In this document: one piece after another, positions 29,220 to 37,750 of the stretch
How the letters are laid out: every line of letters starts with the position of its first letter
How positions within the stretch are numbered: the stretch's first letter is position 1
Origin: Nocardia sp. NBC_00403
GTDB taxonomy: Bacteria > Actinomycetota > Actinomycetes > Mycobacteriales > Mycobacteriaceae
Length of the DNA: 64,000 nt
Reading direction: 5' to 3'
Assembly (NCBI RefSeq): GCF_036046055.1
Contig: NZ_CP107939.1
Span: forward strand, 4,588,001 to 4,652,000
Position numbers and translations under genes: made by a program
The notes under the pieces: model-generated
What the model saw: only the letters and a program-made list of their open reading frames with translations
Database searches by the model: none
Told to the model about the DNA's origin: nothing

Positions 29220-29654
29220 ATGAAGTTTCGGACCCACGTCGAGCCACCCGAGCCCATGCGGGGCCTGGAAGTTCCTCGCGAGGTGGTAGCAGCGCTCGGC
29301 GAGGGCGCGCGGCCGCCAGTGACGATCACGATCAACGGGCATTCCTGGAAGAGCCGGGTCGCCCTCATGCGCGGCCGCTACCTGCTCGGCCTCAGCAACG
29401 CCAACCGGCAGGCCGCCGGTGTCGCGATCGGCGACGAGGTCGAGGTCGAGGTCGAGGTCGACACCCAGCCGCGCGTCGTCGTCGAGCCCCCGGACTTCGC
29501 CCGCGCCCTGGACGACGACCCCGTCGCCCGCGCCGCCTACGACAACCTTGCCTATAGCCGCAAGCGCGAGCACGTGCACGCCATCGAGAGTGCGAAGAAG
29601 CCCGACACGCGCCGACGGCGCATCGAGAAGGCTATCGCCACCCTGCGGGGCTGA
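29220..29654 (+). CDS. YdeI/OmpD-associated (OmdA) protein with DUF1905-like domain
   Basis: 144 residues from ATG 29220, with AGGAGA 5 bases upstream. The N-terminal barrel-like part (FRTHVEPPEPMRGLEVP, then GLSNANRQAAG) fits DUF1905. The C-terminal helical part (PVARAAYDNLAYSRKREHVHAIESAKK, ending RRRRIEKAIATLR) is the OmdA-type domain. In enterobacteria, YdeI/OmdA relatives protect against cationic peptides or bacteriocins, but the function in actinobacteria is not established. The coding sequence contains a fourfold GAGGTC tandem (29438-29463) encoding EVEVEVEV. Confidence 0.8.
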   Translation: MKFRTHVEPPEPMRGLEVPREVVAALGEGARPPVTITINGHSWKSRVALMRGRYLLGLSNANRQAAGVAIGDEVEVEVEVDTQPRVVVEPPDFARALDDDPVARAAYDNLAYSRKREHVHAIESAKKPDTRRRRIEKAIATLRG

Positions 29655-29793
29655 AACCCGAGAAGCGAGACTCCGCCGGCTATGAAATCGCCGCGCAGAG
29701 TCATGACCCGGCGACACGATATTCAGCGCGGCGTAGTGCTGTCTCGAAGCCACTGGACAAGTGTGCCGCGCGCGAGCTCGCCGACGCCTGCCG

Positions 29794-30361
29794 TCAACCT
29801 CGAACCACGAGACACAAACGCACTGTCATGCCGCCTATCGCGCGTTTAGTCAGTCGTTGGTCTCGGGGCTCTTCCTGCAGTTTTCCGGCCTGATGTGACT
29901 CGGCCAGACGGGCGACCCATTCGGCGGCGGTCGCGAATGCCACGCGGTGCCCCGCTTGGCAAGCGCGGATGCTGAGCCCTATCGACAGGTCTGTCTTGCC
30001 GGTTCCGGGTGGGCCGAGGAAGACGACATTGTCGCGGGCGGTGATGAAGTCCAGGGTCCCGAGGTGGGTGATGGCGTTACGTTTGAGTGAGCGTTGGTGG
30101 TCGAAGTCGAACTCCTCGAGGGACTTCCGTGACGGGAAGCGGGCGGCGCGGATGCGGCCCTCACTGCCGTGGGCTTCGCGGGCAGCTACCTCGCTGCAGG
30201 CACGCGGCGAGGAACTCCTCGTGAGTCCAGCCTTCCGAGCGAGCACGCTCGGCGAGCCGGTCGACCGCGCCGGCAAGGGTGGGTGCTTTGAGAGCTCTTG
30301 CCAGATAGGCGATTTCAGAACTTACATTACGGGCACCGTTAGCGGAGGACTTGGTGGTCAT
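29794..30361 (-). pseudogene. IS21-family IstB ATPase, broken
   Basis: Starts MTTKSSANGAR at ATG 30361, overlapping the IstA stop as in intact IS21 elements. The frame is lost around 30200 and resumes in another frame with FDFDHQRSLKRN, NVVFLGPPGTGKT (Walker A) and AFATAAEWVARLAE. It then breaks off after KLQEE without the Walker B and C-terminal parts. At least one frameshift and a 3' truncation make it non-functional. Confidence 0.85.
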
Positions 30362-31325
30362 CTGGCGATCCCTTCGCTGTCGAGGTCGAACATCCGGTCG
30401 TAATCGGTGAGATCGCGGTGCTCGCCCGACGTGTCGACCACCTGGACGGCCGCCAGATGGCGAGACCGCCGCATCTGGGCAGCCGCGGCGACGTGGACGG
30501 GATCGCTGATGGTCTGATGCCGGGCCCAGCACCGTTCGTGACGACCGACTTCGGCGCCACCGCAGCTGAACACCACCCGATGAAGGTCGGCGCGCACATC
30601 GACGGTGCGGCCGATCACCGACGGATGCACCGGATAATCGTTGGAGTCCAAACGCACGTAATGGTCGCGAGGCAGCCGCGTCGATATCCGCCACCCAACG
30701 ACCGGGTCGACCGGCGGCAGTTCGAGCATCGCGGCTCGATCGTCAGACCAACGATCGACAGGTCGACAGCCCAACCGCCGATGCTGGCGCTGGTTGACCC
30801 GGTCAAGCCGCTCGGCGAGCTGGGTATTGAATCATCAGGGCCAGTGAAGCTTCGACCGGGAAGGAACGAGGTCTCGAGGTAGCCGTTCGCGGGTTCGACG
30901 AGCCCTTTGGCTTCAGGATCGCCGGGACGGCATTGGATTATCTGATGCCGAGGGTTCCTCTGAAGGCGTTCATCTCGTCGGTCAGCTGGGGTCTACGGCC
31001 GCGTCATTGTCGGACTGCGGATTCGTTGTCCCACACCGGCGCTCGCGGCACTCGATCCCATTGCCAGATCAACGCCCAATGCGCAGCCAGCAGATCCGGG
31101 CTTTGCCGAGTCGGGAGCATCACCGCGGCGACTACCCGCGAATACCCACTCACCATGACCAGCACCGGTGGTCGGCCGACATGACCGAACCCCAGCGGGA
31201 TATCAGCTCGCGGGAACCACAAGTCGCACTGAGCGAGCTCACCAGCCTGATACTCGGTGCGCGAGGCCGGGTCCGGTGGCTTGAACAACGGCCGCAGCTG
31301 CTGCACCCGTTCGAAGAACTGATAG
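30358..31325 (-). pseudogene. IS21-family IstA transposase, broken
   Basis: Pieces in different minus-strand frames assemble into an IstA. The first piece has FFERVQQLRPLFKPP, AQCDLWFPRADIPL (first catalytic Asp) and APVWDNESAV (second Asp). After stops and frameshifts around 30800-31000 the C-terminal piece has RLPRDHYVRLDSNDYPVHPS and RCWARHQTISDP. The N-terminal HTH part is missing. IstA and IstB are in the right order and overlap, so this was a complete IS21 element before decay. Confidence 0.85.
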
Positions 31326-31379
31326 GCCTGCCGTTCTTGGCGTACGGGTTGGTCTTGTCGCGCAGGGGAATTCGCGACG

Positions 31380-31527
31380 TTGCATGCGATTGCAGCGCCT
31401 GTATCAGGGTCGGTGACACAGGCTGCCACCGTGTGCTGCAGCCCTTTTCCCGCAGCAGGATCAGGCACTGGGCAGGATCGAGATCGGTGACCCGCAGGGC
31501 GAGAAGCCCGCCACGGCGGCAGGCCAA
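31380..31527 (-). pseudogene. Tyrosine recombinase catalytic-domain fragment
   Basis: Encodes CRRGGLLALRVTDLDPAQC, then LREKGCSTRWQPVSPTLIQAL. This is the box I region of actinobacterial tyrosine recombinases, with the first catalytic Arg in RRGG, and the K-beta loop (R-E-K-G). It is fused by rearrangement to the IS21 remains and has no start or active-site Tyr. Confidence 0.65.
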
Positions 31528-31531
31528 TACT

Positions 31532-31708
31532 TCGGCGCGCCTGCGCGGGCACCCGAACGGCGCCGCCCGGGGCGACTTTCAGCCGCGTCCCGCCGACCGG
31601 GCCGATCACCACCATGCCCGCACGGATCCGCCACGTGAGCTCGGTTTCGGGCACCCAACCCAAACGCGACAACAGGTCCGTGACGAACACCCGGCCGTTG
31701 ACATCCAT
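31532..31708 (-). pseudogene. AbrB/SpoVT-type DNA-binding protein fragment
   Basis: From ATG 31708 the minus strand reads MDVNGRVFVTDLLSRLGW, then TRLKVAPGGAVRVPAQARR. This has the two-part layout of actinobacterial AbrB-like proteins that usually sit beside integrase genes (D-x-x-G-R, then V-R-V-P-A-x-x-R). The frame runs into the recombinase fragment instead of finishing its swapped-hairpin barrel. Confidence 0.45.
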
Positions 31709-31923
31709 GCGCCGGATGCCGCACAGCCACTTGGGCTCCCGGCGGGGGCCGCCCGGAACAGTTCGGTGATCGGACGCTCGTCTGCGAGACCGGACAACGG
31801 ACGGCCCGGAGTCGGGACGGCGACCGGTAGAACAGGTGTCGGAAAAACAGGTGTCATCGCATCCGTCCACTTCCCGTGCCGTCACGCCGTAACAGCACAT
31901 CTACAGAGGCGAATTCGCTGCTA

Positions 31924-31935
31924 TAGAGTGCTCTA
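31924..31935. promoter_or_regulatory. Palindrome abutting the OhrR start
   Basis: TAGAGTGCTCTA (arms TAGAG/CTCTA) ends one base before ATG 31936. It overlaps the probable -10 or start region (CTATAG) and is well placed for autorepression. The transcript may be nearly leaderless. Confidence 0.6.
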
Positions 31936-32439
31936 ATGCCCGATGAAGCGCATCCCACGCCCGTGGTGCGTGTCGAAGCGGCCGAAGACCACGACCTGCT
32001 CTCGCTCGCTGCACAGCTGTGCTTTGCCCTGTACTCCACGTCCCGATCGATGACGGCGGCCTATCGGCCTTTCCTCGACGCGATGGGGGTGACCTACCCG
32101 CAGTACCTCGCGCTGCTCGCACTGTGGGAGCGACCTGCCATCACGATGAAGGAATTGGGCGAGCAACTACGCCTGGACTACGGCACCGTCTCGCCGCTCA
32201 TCCAGCGGCTACAGGCGCACGGCCTGGTCGAGAGCATTCGCAGCGCGCACGATCGCCGAGCGGTGGAACTGCGCGCGACCGACGCGGGGCAGGCCCTACG
32301 GCATCAGGCCACCGAGATGATCGAGTCGGTGCTCGCCGCCGTCGACTATCCGCTGGACACCGTCATTGCATTGCGCGACCAGGTCAACGCCCTCGGCGAG
32401 CGACTCGACTGCATCGTGGCCGCGCGTTCGGCGCGGTAG
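31936..32439 (+). CDS. OhrR-type MarR family regulator
   Basis: 167 residues. LCFALYSTSRSMTAAYRPFL followed by VTYPQYLALLALWE is characteristic of the OhrR branch of MarR. Cys29 sits at the position of the peroxide-sensing cysteine of OhrR. The winged helix follows (MKELGEQLRLDYGTVSPLIQRL, with wing HDRRAVEL). OhrR proteins repress peroxide-detoxifying ohr and are inactivated when the cysteine is oxidised by organic hydroperoxides. No ohr gene is in the neighbourhood; the next gene is convergent. Its own promoter palindrome suggests autoregulation. Confidence 0.87.
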   Translation: MPDEAHPTPVVRVEAAEDHDLLSLAAQLCFALYSTSRSMTAAYRPFLDAMGVTYPQYLALLALWERPAITMKELGEQLRLDYGTVSPLIQRLQAHGLVESIRSAHDRRAVELRATDAGQALRHQATEMIESVLAAVDYPLDTVIALRDQVNALGERLDCIVAARSAR

Positions 32440-32455
32440 TCGAACGCTGTCCGCC

Positions 32456-32950
32456 TCAGGCGTCGAGGACCTGTGCCCGACGGTGGACCACCGGAGGTTC
32501 GGTGGACCACGGGAAATTGATCCAGCGGTCGGTGCGCCGCCAGACATACTCGCAGTCGACCTCCGAGTGTGGCTTCTGGTAGATCACCGCGCAGCGGACC
32601 TCGGCCACGTGGTCGACACAGAAGTCGCGCACCAGCTTCAGGGTGGCGCCGGTGTCGGCGACATCATCGGCGACCAGGACCGTCGCACCCGCGAGGTCGA
32701 CGGCCTGTGGGACCGGCGGCAGCATGACCGGCAGGTCCAGACGTTGGTCGATGCCGGTATAGAACTCGACGTTCATTACGTGCAGGTTCTTCACGTCGAG
32801 TGCGTAGCCCAGTGCGCCTGCGACGAACAGGCCGCCACGGGCGATGGAGAGGATCAGGTCGGGCTCGAATCCGTCCTCGGCGATCTCGGTCGCCAGTTCC
32901 CGACTCGCAGACCCGAACAATTCCCAGGTCAGGACTTCCCGATCCGCCAT
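32456..32950 (-). CDS. Phosphoribosyltransferase (xanthine/hypoxanthine type)
   Basis: 164 residues from ATG 32950, with GGAGG five bases upstream; longer frames to 33106 lack a signal. The PRPP-binding motif is VLVADDVADTGATL (about residues 92-105). The N-terminal SIARGGLFVAGALGYAL is the typical beta-strand and loop of type I PRTases, and FPWSTEPP near the end resembles xanthine-guanine PRTases. Likely role: purine salvage, converting a base plus PRPP to a nucleotide. It is convergent with OhrR and divergent from the SDR gene at 33072. Confidence 0.87.
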   Translation of the reverse strand: MADREVLTWELFGSASRELATEIAEDGFEPDLILSIARGGLFVAGALGYALDVKNLHVMNVEFYTGIDQRLDLPVMLPPVPQAVDLAGATVLVADDVADTGATLKLVRDFCVDHVAEVRCAVIYQKPHSEVDCEYVWRRTDRWINFPWSTEPPVVHRRAQVLDA

Positions 32951-33071
32951 TGGATCCTCCATCTCGATCGACTCCGCTGTGCAACGAGCATACGAGCGGC
33001 TAATCGAGCCTGCGCCACCACGCCCGGGCGCAGGTCGTCGAAGCCTCGACCGAGATGGATAGGGTGACCGT

Positions 33072-33650
33072 GTGCGGATCTTTCTGGCCGGCGCGACCGG
33101 TGTCATCGGAGTACGGCTGCTGCCCTTGCTGATCGCGGCAGGTCACGAGGTGGCGGGCATGACCCGTTCGCCATCCAAGGCCGGACAGGTGCGCGCGGCG
33201 GGTGCGCGGCCGGTGGTCTGCGATGTCTACGATCTGGCCGCGCTGACCGCCGCGGTTGTCGAATTCCGGCCCGACCTCGTCATGCATCAGCTCACCGACC
33301 TGCCCGACGACGCCGCGCTGCTGCCGGAGCTGGCCGGCGCGAATGCGCGGATCCGGACCGAGGGGACGCGGAACCTGCTCGCTGCGGCGCGCGCCGCCGG
33401 CGCTGAACGGTTTCTTGCGCAGAGCATTGCCTGGGAGCCGCCCGCCGGGCGCGGTGAGGTGATCCGCGATCACGAGGCGGCCGTGCTCGCTGCGGGCGGT
33501 GTGGTGGTCGAATACGGCCAATTCTATGGACCCGGAACGTATTACGAGACCGAACCGCCTGCCGAACCTCGGGTGCACATCGATACCGCGGCCGCGCGCA
33601 CGGTGGAACTGCTCGAAGCGGACAGCGGACTGGTGATCGTCGCCGACTGA
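33072..33650 (+). CDS. Short NAD(P)-binding epimerase-like protein
   Basis: 192 residues, GTG start at 33072. The N-terminus IFLAGATGVIGVRLLPLL is the GxxGxxG dinucleotide-binding motif of extended or atypical SDRs. VVCDVYDLAAL and FRPDLVMHQLTDLP follow. The usual Y-x-x-x-K is not evident: AQSIAWEP lies near the expected Ser, and YGQFYGPGTYY stands where many NAD-epimerase relatives bind substrate. It is shorter than normal (about 300), so it may be a reduced NmrA/epimerase-like binding protein. Confidence 0.75.
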   Translation: MRIFLAGATGVIGVRLLPLLIAAGHEVAGMTRSPSKAGQVRAAGARPVVCDVYDLAALTAAVVEFRPDLVMHQLTDLPDDAALLPELAGANARIRTEGTRNLLAAARAAGAERFLAQSIAWEPPAGRGEVIRDHEAAVLAAGGVVVEYGQFYGPGTYYETEPPAEPRVHIDTAAARTVELLEADSGLVIVAD

Positions 33651-33661
33651 TCACCACAGAT

Positions 33662-34468
33662 CTATTGCGTGGTAACCAATTTTGCGGCGAACTCGTAGTC
33701 GCGCCGCCAGTCCGGGCCGGTCGGGGCGAGGGTCAGTCGTCGCACTCCCGCGTCGACATAGGCGGCCACCTGCTCGGCGGCGTGCCCTGGATCGGCCGAC
33801 AACGCTGGTGCGACAACGGTAACCGCCGGGGTCGGTCGCCCATGCTGTGCGGCGAGTTCCTGTAGCTCGGCGATTTCCGCGCTTATCCGATGGGGTTCGG
33901 TCTGAAGCGTGATCCACCCGTCGCCGTAGGCGGCGGCGCGGCGTCGTGCCCGATTCCCATTGCCCGCCACCAGGACCGGCGGCATCGCTGAACCGGGCGA
34001 CAGCGTCACCTCCAGCCCGTCGGGCAATATCGTCGGCTGTCCGGTGACGAGTCCGGGCAGCGCCTGCAATGCTGCATCGGTCCGACGTCCGCGATCCTCG
34101 AACGACAGACCGGCGGCCCGCCACCCGACATCGCCGTGCGCAGGATTGCCGGTGCCGACGCCGAGCAGGAGCCGATTGCCCGACACATACTGCAATGAGC
34201 TGATCTGCTTGGCTGCCCAGGCGGTCGGCCGCAACGCCAGTAGCAAGACGTTGTAGCCGATCCGAATACGATCGGTCACTGCCGCCGCGGTCGCCAGGGT
34301 CACAGTGCTGTCCAACATCGGCGCGCTCGCGATGAGATGGTCTGTGGACCACACCGACTCGATTCCGAGCTCTTCGGCGAACCGCGCACTCGCCCGGACA
34401 TCGCCCAGTATCGGTTGCTGCGGATCCGGTGTGGATGTAGGCAGGATTACGCCGATCTGCATGGTCAT
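33662..34468 (-). CDS. LLM-class (luciferase-like) oxidoreductase, probably F420-dependent
   Basis: About 268 residues from ATG 34468 (or 34462). MQIGVILPTSTPD at the start, FAEELGIESVWSTDHL, LLGVGTGNP and RRRAAAYGDGWIT are standard luciferase-like TIM-barrel blocks. The Ser/Thr-rich, short form with AYVDAGVRRLTLAP near the end is typical of the many actinobacterial F420-dependent or FMN-dependent oxidoreductases. Substrate unknown. Transcribed alone. Confidence 0.85.
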   Translation of the reverse strand: MTMQIGVILPTSTPDPQQPILGDVRASARFAEELGIESVWSTDHLIASAPMLDSTVTLATAAAVTDRIRIGYNVLLLALRPTAWAAKQISSLQYVSGNRLLLGVGTGNPAHGDVGWRAAGLSFEDRGRRTDAALQALPGLVTGQPTILPDGLEVTLSPGSAMPPVLVAGNGNRARRRAAAYGDGWITLQTEPHRISAEIAELQELAAQHGRPTPAVTVVAPALSADPGHAAEQVAAYVDAGVRRLTLAPTGPDWRRDYEFAAKLVTTQ

Positions 34469-34702
34469 TACTCGTCCCGTCCGTTGTCGTTCGTCTGTTG
34501 CCAACGCTAGGGACTGTGGGTGAGTGTTCCAATGGCTGGAATGCTCAGCGTTATGCCCGGGGCGCTCATGGGGCGCCTGTTTGTGCGACACCGGCGGGCC
34601 GAACATCGGGACACATTCGAGGGCGCGGCTGCCCCGGATTGCGTTGACCAGCGCCTATATTGGCGCAGGGGCGACAGGCGTCCTCATCGAGGGTAGGAGT
34701 CC

Positions 34703-35074
34703 ATGGTGCGCAGGACAGTGTTCGTCGGGTCTGTAGTCGGGGTTGCGGTACTGGCAGCGGTGTCGGGTGGCGCGGTGTCGGGCGCGCGGGTGCCGGCGGA
34801 AGGTGCCGTGAAGGTGCAGGCGGTCACCGGATTGGACCGGCTACCGGTGACCGGAGTGGAGGTCGGGCTCACGCCGTGCCCTACGGGTGCGCTGTCGGCG
34901 ACAGTGACGACCGGCGGCGACGGGACTGTGACACGGAACCTTCCCGAAGGGTGCTACCGAGCAGAGGTCACGATGGTGCCCTCCGGCTGCCAGCTGGCCG
35001 ACCCCACCTACGTTCAGGTGGTCGTCGTTCCCGGTGTCACACCGGTGGCCGAATTCCGTTTCCGCTGTGCGTGA
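34703..35074 (+). CDS. Secreted protein of unknown function
   Basis: 123 residues with TAGGAG just before ATG 34703. An N-terminal signal peptide (hydrophobic 7-26, SGGAVSGA) precedes an ~95-residue beta-rich domain. It carries three cysteines in the C-terminal half and one at the very end (CPTG, GCYRAEV, SGCQL, FRCA). The pattern of a Gly-rich turn, G-T-V-T-R-N-L-P-E-G-C-Y, resembles carboxypeptidase-regulatory/prealbumin-like domains. I do not recognise a defined family. Probably exported with two disulfides. Confidence 0.7.
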   Translation: MVRRTVFVGSVVGVAVLAAVSGGAVSGARVPAEGAVKVQAVTGLDRLPVTGVEVGLTPCPTGALSATVTTGGDGTVTRNLPEGCYRAEVTMVPSGCQLADPTYVQVVVVPGVTPVAEFRFRCA

Positions 35075-35080
35075 CCGAGA

Positions 35081-36436
35081 TCAACGTCGCTGCAGCCGGA
35101 CCCGCAGGCCATCTTTCGGGCGCGGGAGAGATGTTCTGTCCCAATGTAATTCGTAGTCGGGCTCGACAGACCACTCGAACTTCCGCAGCAGTTGATGCAT
35201 GAACGCCTTGACCTGCATGCCGCCGAAATATTGGCCGATGCATTTGTGCGCGCCTGCCCCGAAGGGCACCCAGGCGTGCTTGTGGATCTTGTCCTCGCGG
35301 CGTTCCTCGGAGAATCGGCCGGGGTCGAAACGTTCCGGTTCGGGCCAGTATTCGTGCATGTGATGGGTGAACTGGGGCATCACCGTGACAAAGGTGCCCG
35401 CCGGAATGAAATGGCCGAGCACCTCGGTGTCGGCCACTGCGGCGCGCGGGATGCTCGGCAGGGGTGCGAGTAGGCGTAGCGATTCCTTCATGACGAGGTC
35501 GAGTGAGGTCAGCTGTTCCTGGCTGCTGTAGTCGAGCACATCGGTGCCGAGCGCCGCACTTTCGGCGCGGCAACGTTGCTGCCACTCCGGATGTTTGGCC
35601 AGGTAATACATCATTGTGGACATGGTGATGGTCGTCGTGTCGTGCGCGGCCATCAGCAGGAAGATCATGTGGTTGACGACATCGTCGTCGGTGAAGCTCT
35701 GCCCATCGTCGGACCGCGCGTGACACAGTGCGCTGAACAGATCGTCGCCGCTGCCGGTGCGCTTGGCGGGCAGCTGCTTTCGCAACATCTGCTCGAGCAC
35801 CTTGCGGCCGTGCAGGCCGCGTGACCAACGCAGCCCGGGTATCGGGAAGCGCAGATAGGCGGTGCCGCCGCGTACACAGTCGATGAAAGCCTGGTTCACC
35901 CTGTCGGATTCGTCGCCGAGGGCGGCGCCCATGAAGGTTCTTGTCGCGATGTCGAGGGTGACCTGTTTGATCGCCGGGTAGCCACGGAAGGAGTCCGCCG
36001 CCGTCCAGTCCGCCAAGCCACGCTCGATGATCGGGTTCATGGCGTCGAGATAGCCTGTCAAGCGGGAACGGGTGAAGGCCTGCATCATGATCCGTTTGTG
36101 ATGCAGATGCTCTTCGAAATCGAGCAGCATGATGCCACGCCGGAAGAATGGCCCGATCAGGTAGTCCCAGGCCGGACCGCTGCCGAATGCCTTGTCCCGG
36201 TTGGCCATCGGAATATCCCAGGCGTCGGGGCCGAGCAGGACCACGACCTGTCGGCCGAAGCCCGTCGTCCATGACACCGGCCCGTACCGGGTGTAGCGTT
36301 CGCGTGCCCATGCTTCCGGGTGATGCAGCATCGCGTAGCTTTCCCCGATGATCGGCATGCCGCGCGATCCGGCGATGGATTTCAGGCCGCTGCTCTTCGG
36401 TGGCGCGGTCGGCGGGCTGATCAGGAAGGTCGACAT
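35081..36436 (-). CDS. Cytochrome P450
   Basis: 451 residues. Complete P450 signature: I-helix AAHDTTT, ExxR as ESLR, PERF region (PEPERFDPGRF) and heme loop FGAGAHKCIG. Length and the RRGIMLLDFEEHLHHKR helix-C region fit the membrane-loose, class-I bacterial/CYP51-CYP120-like group rather than short CYP105 enzymes. It is divergent from a TetR regulator, with a palindrome between them, so it is probably induced by the TetR ligand and may hydroxylate a lipid or xenobiotic. No ferredoxin gene is adjacent. Confidence 0.92.
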   Translation of the reverse strand: MSTFLISPPTAPPKSSGLKSIAGSRGMPIIGESYAMLHHPEAWARERYTRYGPVSWTTGFGRQVVVLLGPDAWDIPMANRDKAFGSGPAWDYLIGPFFRRGIMLLDFEEHLHHKRIMMQAFTRSRLTGYLDAMNPIIERGLADWTAADSFRGYPAIKQVTLDIATRTFMGAALGDESDRVNQAFIDCVRGGTAYLRFPIPGLRWSRGLHGRKVLEQMLRKQLPAKRTGSGDDLFSALCHARSDDGQSFTDDDVVNHMIFLLMAAHDTTTITMSTMMYYLAKHPEWQQRCRAESAALGTDVLDYSSQEQLTSLDLVMKESLRLLAPLPSIPRAAVADTEVLGHFIPAGTFVTVMPQFTHHMHEYWPEPERFDPGRFSEERREDKIHKHAWVPFGAGAHKCIGQYFGGMQVKAFMHQLLRKFEWSVEPDYELHWDRTSLPRPKDGLRVRLQRR

Positions 36437-36498
36437 CGTTCCTCCACGGCGAGGGGGAAGCTGACTGTGATCTATGTCAACTGTGCATAAAGTCTGAA

Positions 36499-36520
36499 CT
36501 TGACACGGCCGTGTGTCAAG
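36499..36520. promoter_or_regulatory. TetR operator between P450 and TetR genes
   Basis: Arms CTTGACAC and GTGTCAAG with a six-base spacer. It lies 8 bp before the TetR ATG (36529) and about 60 bp from the P450 start. The left arm contains TTGACA, a consensus -35 box, so a bound repressor would block the promoter. Confidence 0.75.
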
Positions 36521-36528
36521 ATTACGTC

Positions 36529-37170
36529 ATGTCTTCGGTGGTCCGTCCCTTCCGTGGGGTCAGTGCTGAGGATCGGCTCGCGCAGCGTCGTGCCGACCTG
36601 ATCGAGGCCGGCTTCGATGAGGTGGGCGCGAACGGCGTCGTTAAGCTGACGATGACATCGGTGTGTGAGCGGGCCGGGCTGACCCAGCGCTATTTCTACG
36701 AGCAGTTCAGCAGTAGGGAAGATCTGCTCGTCGCGTTGTTCGACACCATGTTCGAGGAGTTCTTCGCTCTGGCGCGCACGGCGGTCGAGGCGCAGCCGGA
36801 GGACCTGTTCCTGCGCGCTCGTGCCGCGATGGAGGTTTTCATCGACTACTTCACCGGTGACCCGCGCAGGGCGCGATTGTTCACCGAAGCGATCGGCAAC
36901 GAGGTCGCCGCGCCGCGCAAGGCCGACTCGGTCCGCCGGTTCGCCGAGTACACCGCCGAACAGGCGGAGCTTGTGCACGGCCCCTTCATCGGCCGCAGGC
37001 GCACGCGGTTGCTGCTTGCCGCCCACATCATCATCGGCGGTCAGGCGGACGCGGCGGCGCAATGGCTCAGCGGCGCGATAGATCTACCGCGTGCGGAGTA
37101 CATCGAGGAATTGGCGCACCTGTTCGTGGCCGCGGTCGACGCCGCACGCAACGACGCCGGCCGCGGCTAG
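36529..37170 (+). CDS. TetR-family regulator
   Basis: About 213 residues from ATG 36529; an upstream in-frame start at 36511 would place the operator inside the gene. The N-terminal HTH is clear: RRADLIEAGFDEVGANGVVKLTMTSVC, then RAGLTQRYFYEQFSSREDLL. The helical ligand domain follows. It is divergent from the P450 with a palindrome between, which argues for local control of that gene and itself. Confidence 0.9.
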   Translation: MSSVVRPFRGVSAEDRLAQRRADLIEAGFDEVGANGVVKLTMTSVCERAGLTQRYFYEQFSSREDLLVALFDTMFEEFFALARTAVEAQPEDLFLRARAAMEVFIDYFTGDPRRARLFTEAIGNEVAAPRKADSVRRFAEYTAEQAELVHGPFIGRRRTRLLLAAHIIIGGQADAAAQWLSGAIDLPRAEYIEELAHLFVAAVDAARNDAGRG

Positions 37171-37180
37171 AACTGCCGCG

Positions 37181-37654
37181 CTATCGCGCCGACGCCAGTC
37201 GCCACTCCGCGTAGGCGCGGCCTTTCTCTGGATCGCCTGTCACGAAGCCGGCGATGTCGGCCAGTGTGAATATCCGGCCGCCGCCGCCCCATGTGCCATC
37301 GGGAATCTCATTGGGGAACACCCAGACTCGCAGCGGGTTGCGCGGATAGGCGCCGTCCTCGGCATCGAGCACCGCGTCGGTGACGGCCGCGACGATCGCA
37401 CGCCGTCGCTCGTCGTCGAACTGTCCCTGTGGCACCGAGGGAATGAAGCGATATCGGGGAGCGTCTGCGGGCTCGCCCGCGACGTACACGGCGGCGGGGC
37501 GGTGCAGGAACACCCACGCGATCGAACGGGCTGCCGGATTCTGTGGGTCGGCGCCCTCGTGCAGCAACAGGATGTCGGTCAGCTTGGCGATCAATTGCCG
37601 CTCGGCGTCCTCGGAAAGGGCGCCCTCGGGGATGAATGCGTCGAGCATGGGCAT
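37181..37654 (-). CDS. Tautomerase-family protein (4-oxalocrotonate tautomerase-like)
   Basis: 157 residues. I choose ATG 37654, not 37660, because it gives MPMLDAFIPEG. Removal of Met would expose the catalytic N-terminal Pro that this superfamily needs, and GAGG is then 8 bases upstream instead of 2. The chain contains two beta-alpha-beta tautomerase-like halves (the second around RRRAIVAAVTDAVLDAEDG). Pro-1 acts as a base in isomerase, dehalogenase or decarboxylase reactions on enol/keto acids. It is divergent from the HxlR regulator. Confidence 0.8.
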   Translation of the reverse strand: MPMLDAFIPEGALSEDAERQLIAKLTDILLLHEGADPQNPAARSIAWVFLHRPAAVYVAGEPADAPRYRFIPSVPQGQFDDERRRAIVAAVTDAVLDAEDGAYPRNPLRVWVFPNEIPDGTWGGGGRIFTLADIAGFVTGDPEKGRAYAEWRLASAR

Positions 37655-37677
37655 GGCCATAACCTCGGTTCAGCTAG

Positions 37678-37738
37678 GTTGAATTTTGCAACTCAGATGC
37701 ACCGTACGACCCTGAGTATTGGATAGTCAACTCAGATG
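37678..37738. promoter_or_regulatory. HxlR-type operator repeats
   Basis: CAACTCAGATG occurs twice in the same direction (37689-37699 and 37728-37738, 39 bp apart). CTGAGT between them is the inverted half-site of ACTCAG, and GTTG...CAAC frames the left copy. The sites sit between the divergent tautomerase and HxlR genes, covering both promoters. Confidence 0.65.
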
Positions 37739-37750
37739 TAGACTCGTGCC

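Noticed and set aside
29438..29463. Fourfold GAGGTC tandem repeat
   Set aside because: Simple in-frame Glu-Val repeat inside the YdeI-like gene; probably slippage, no evidence of phase variation because the unit is 6 bp.
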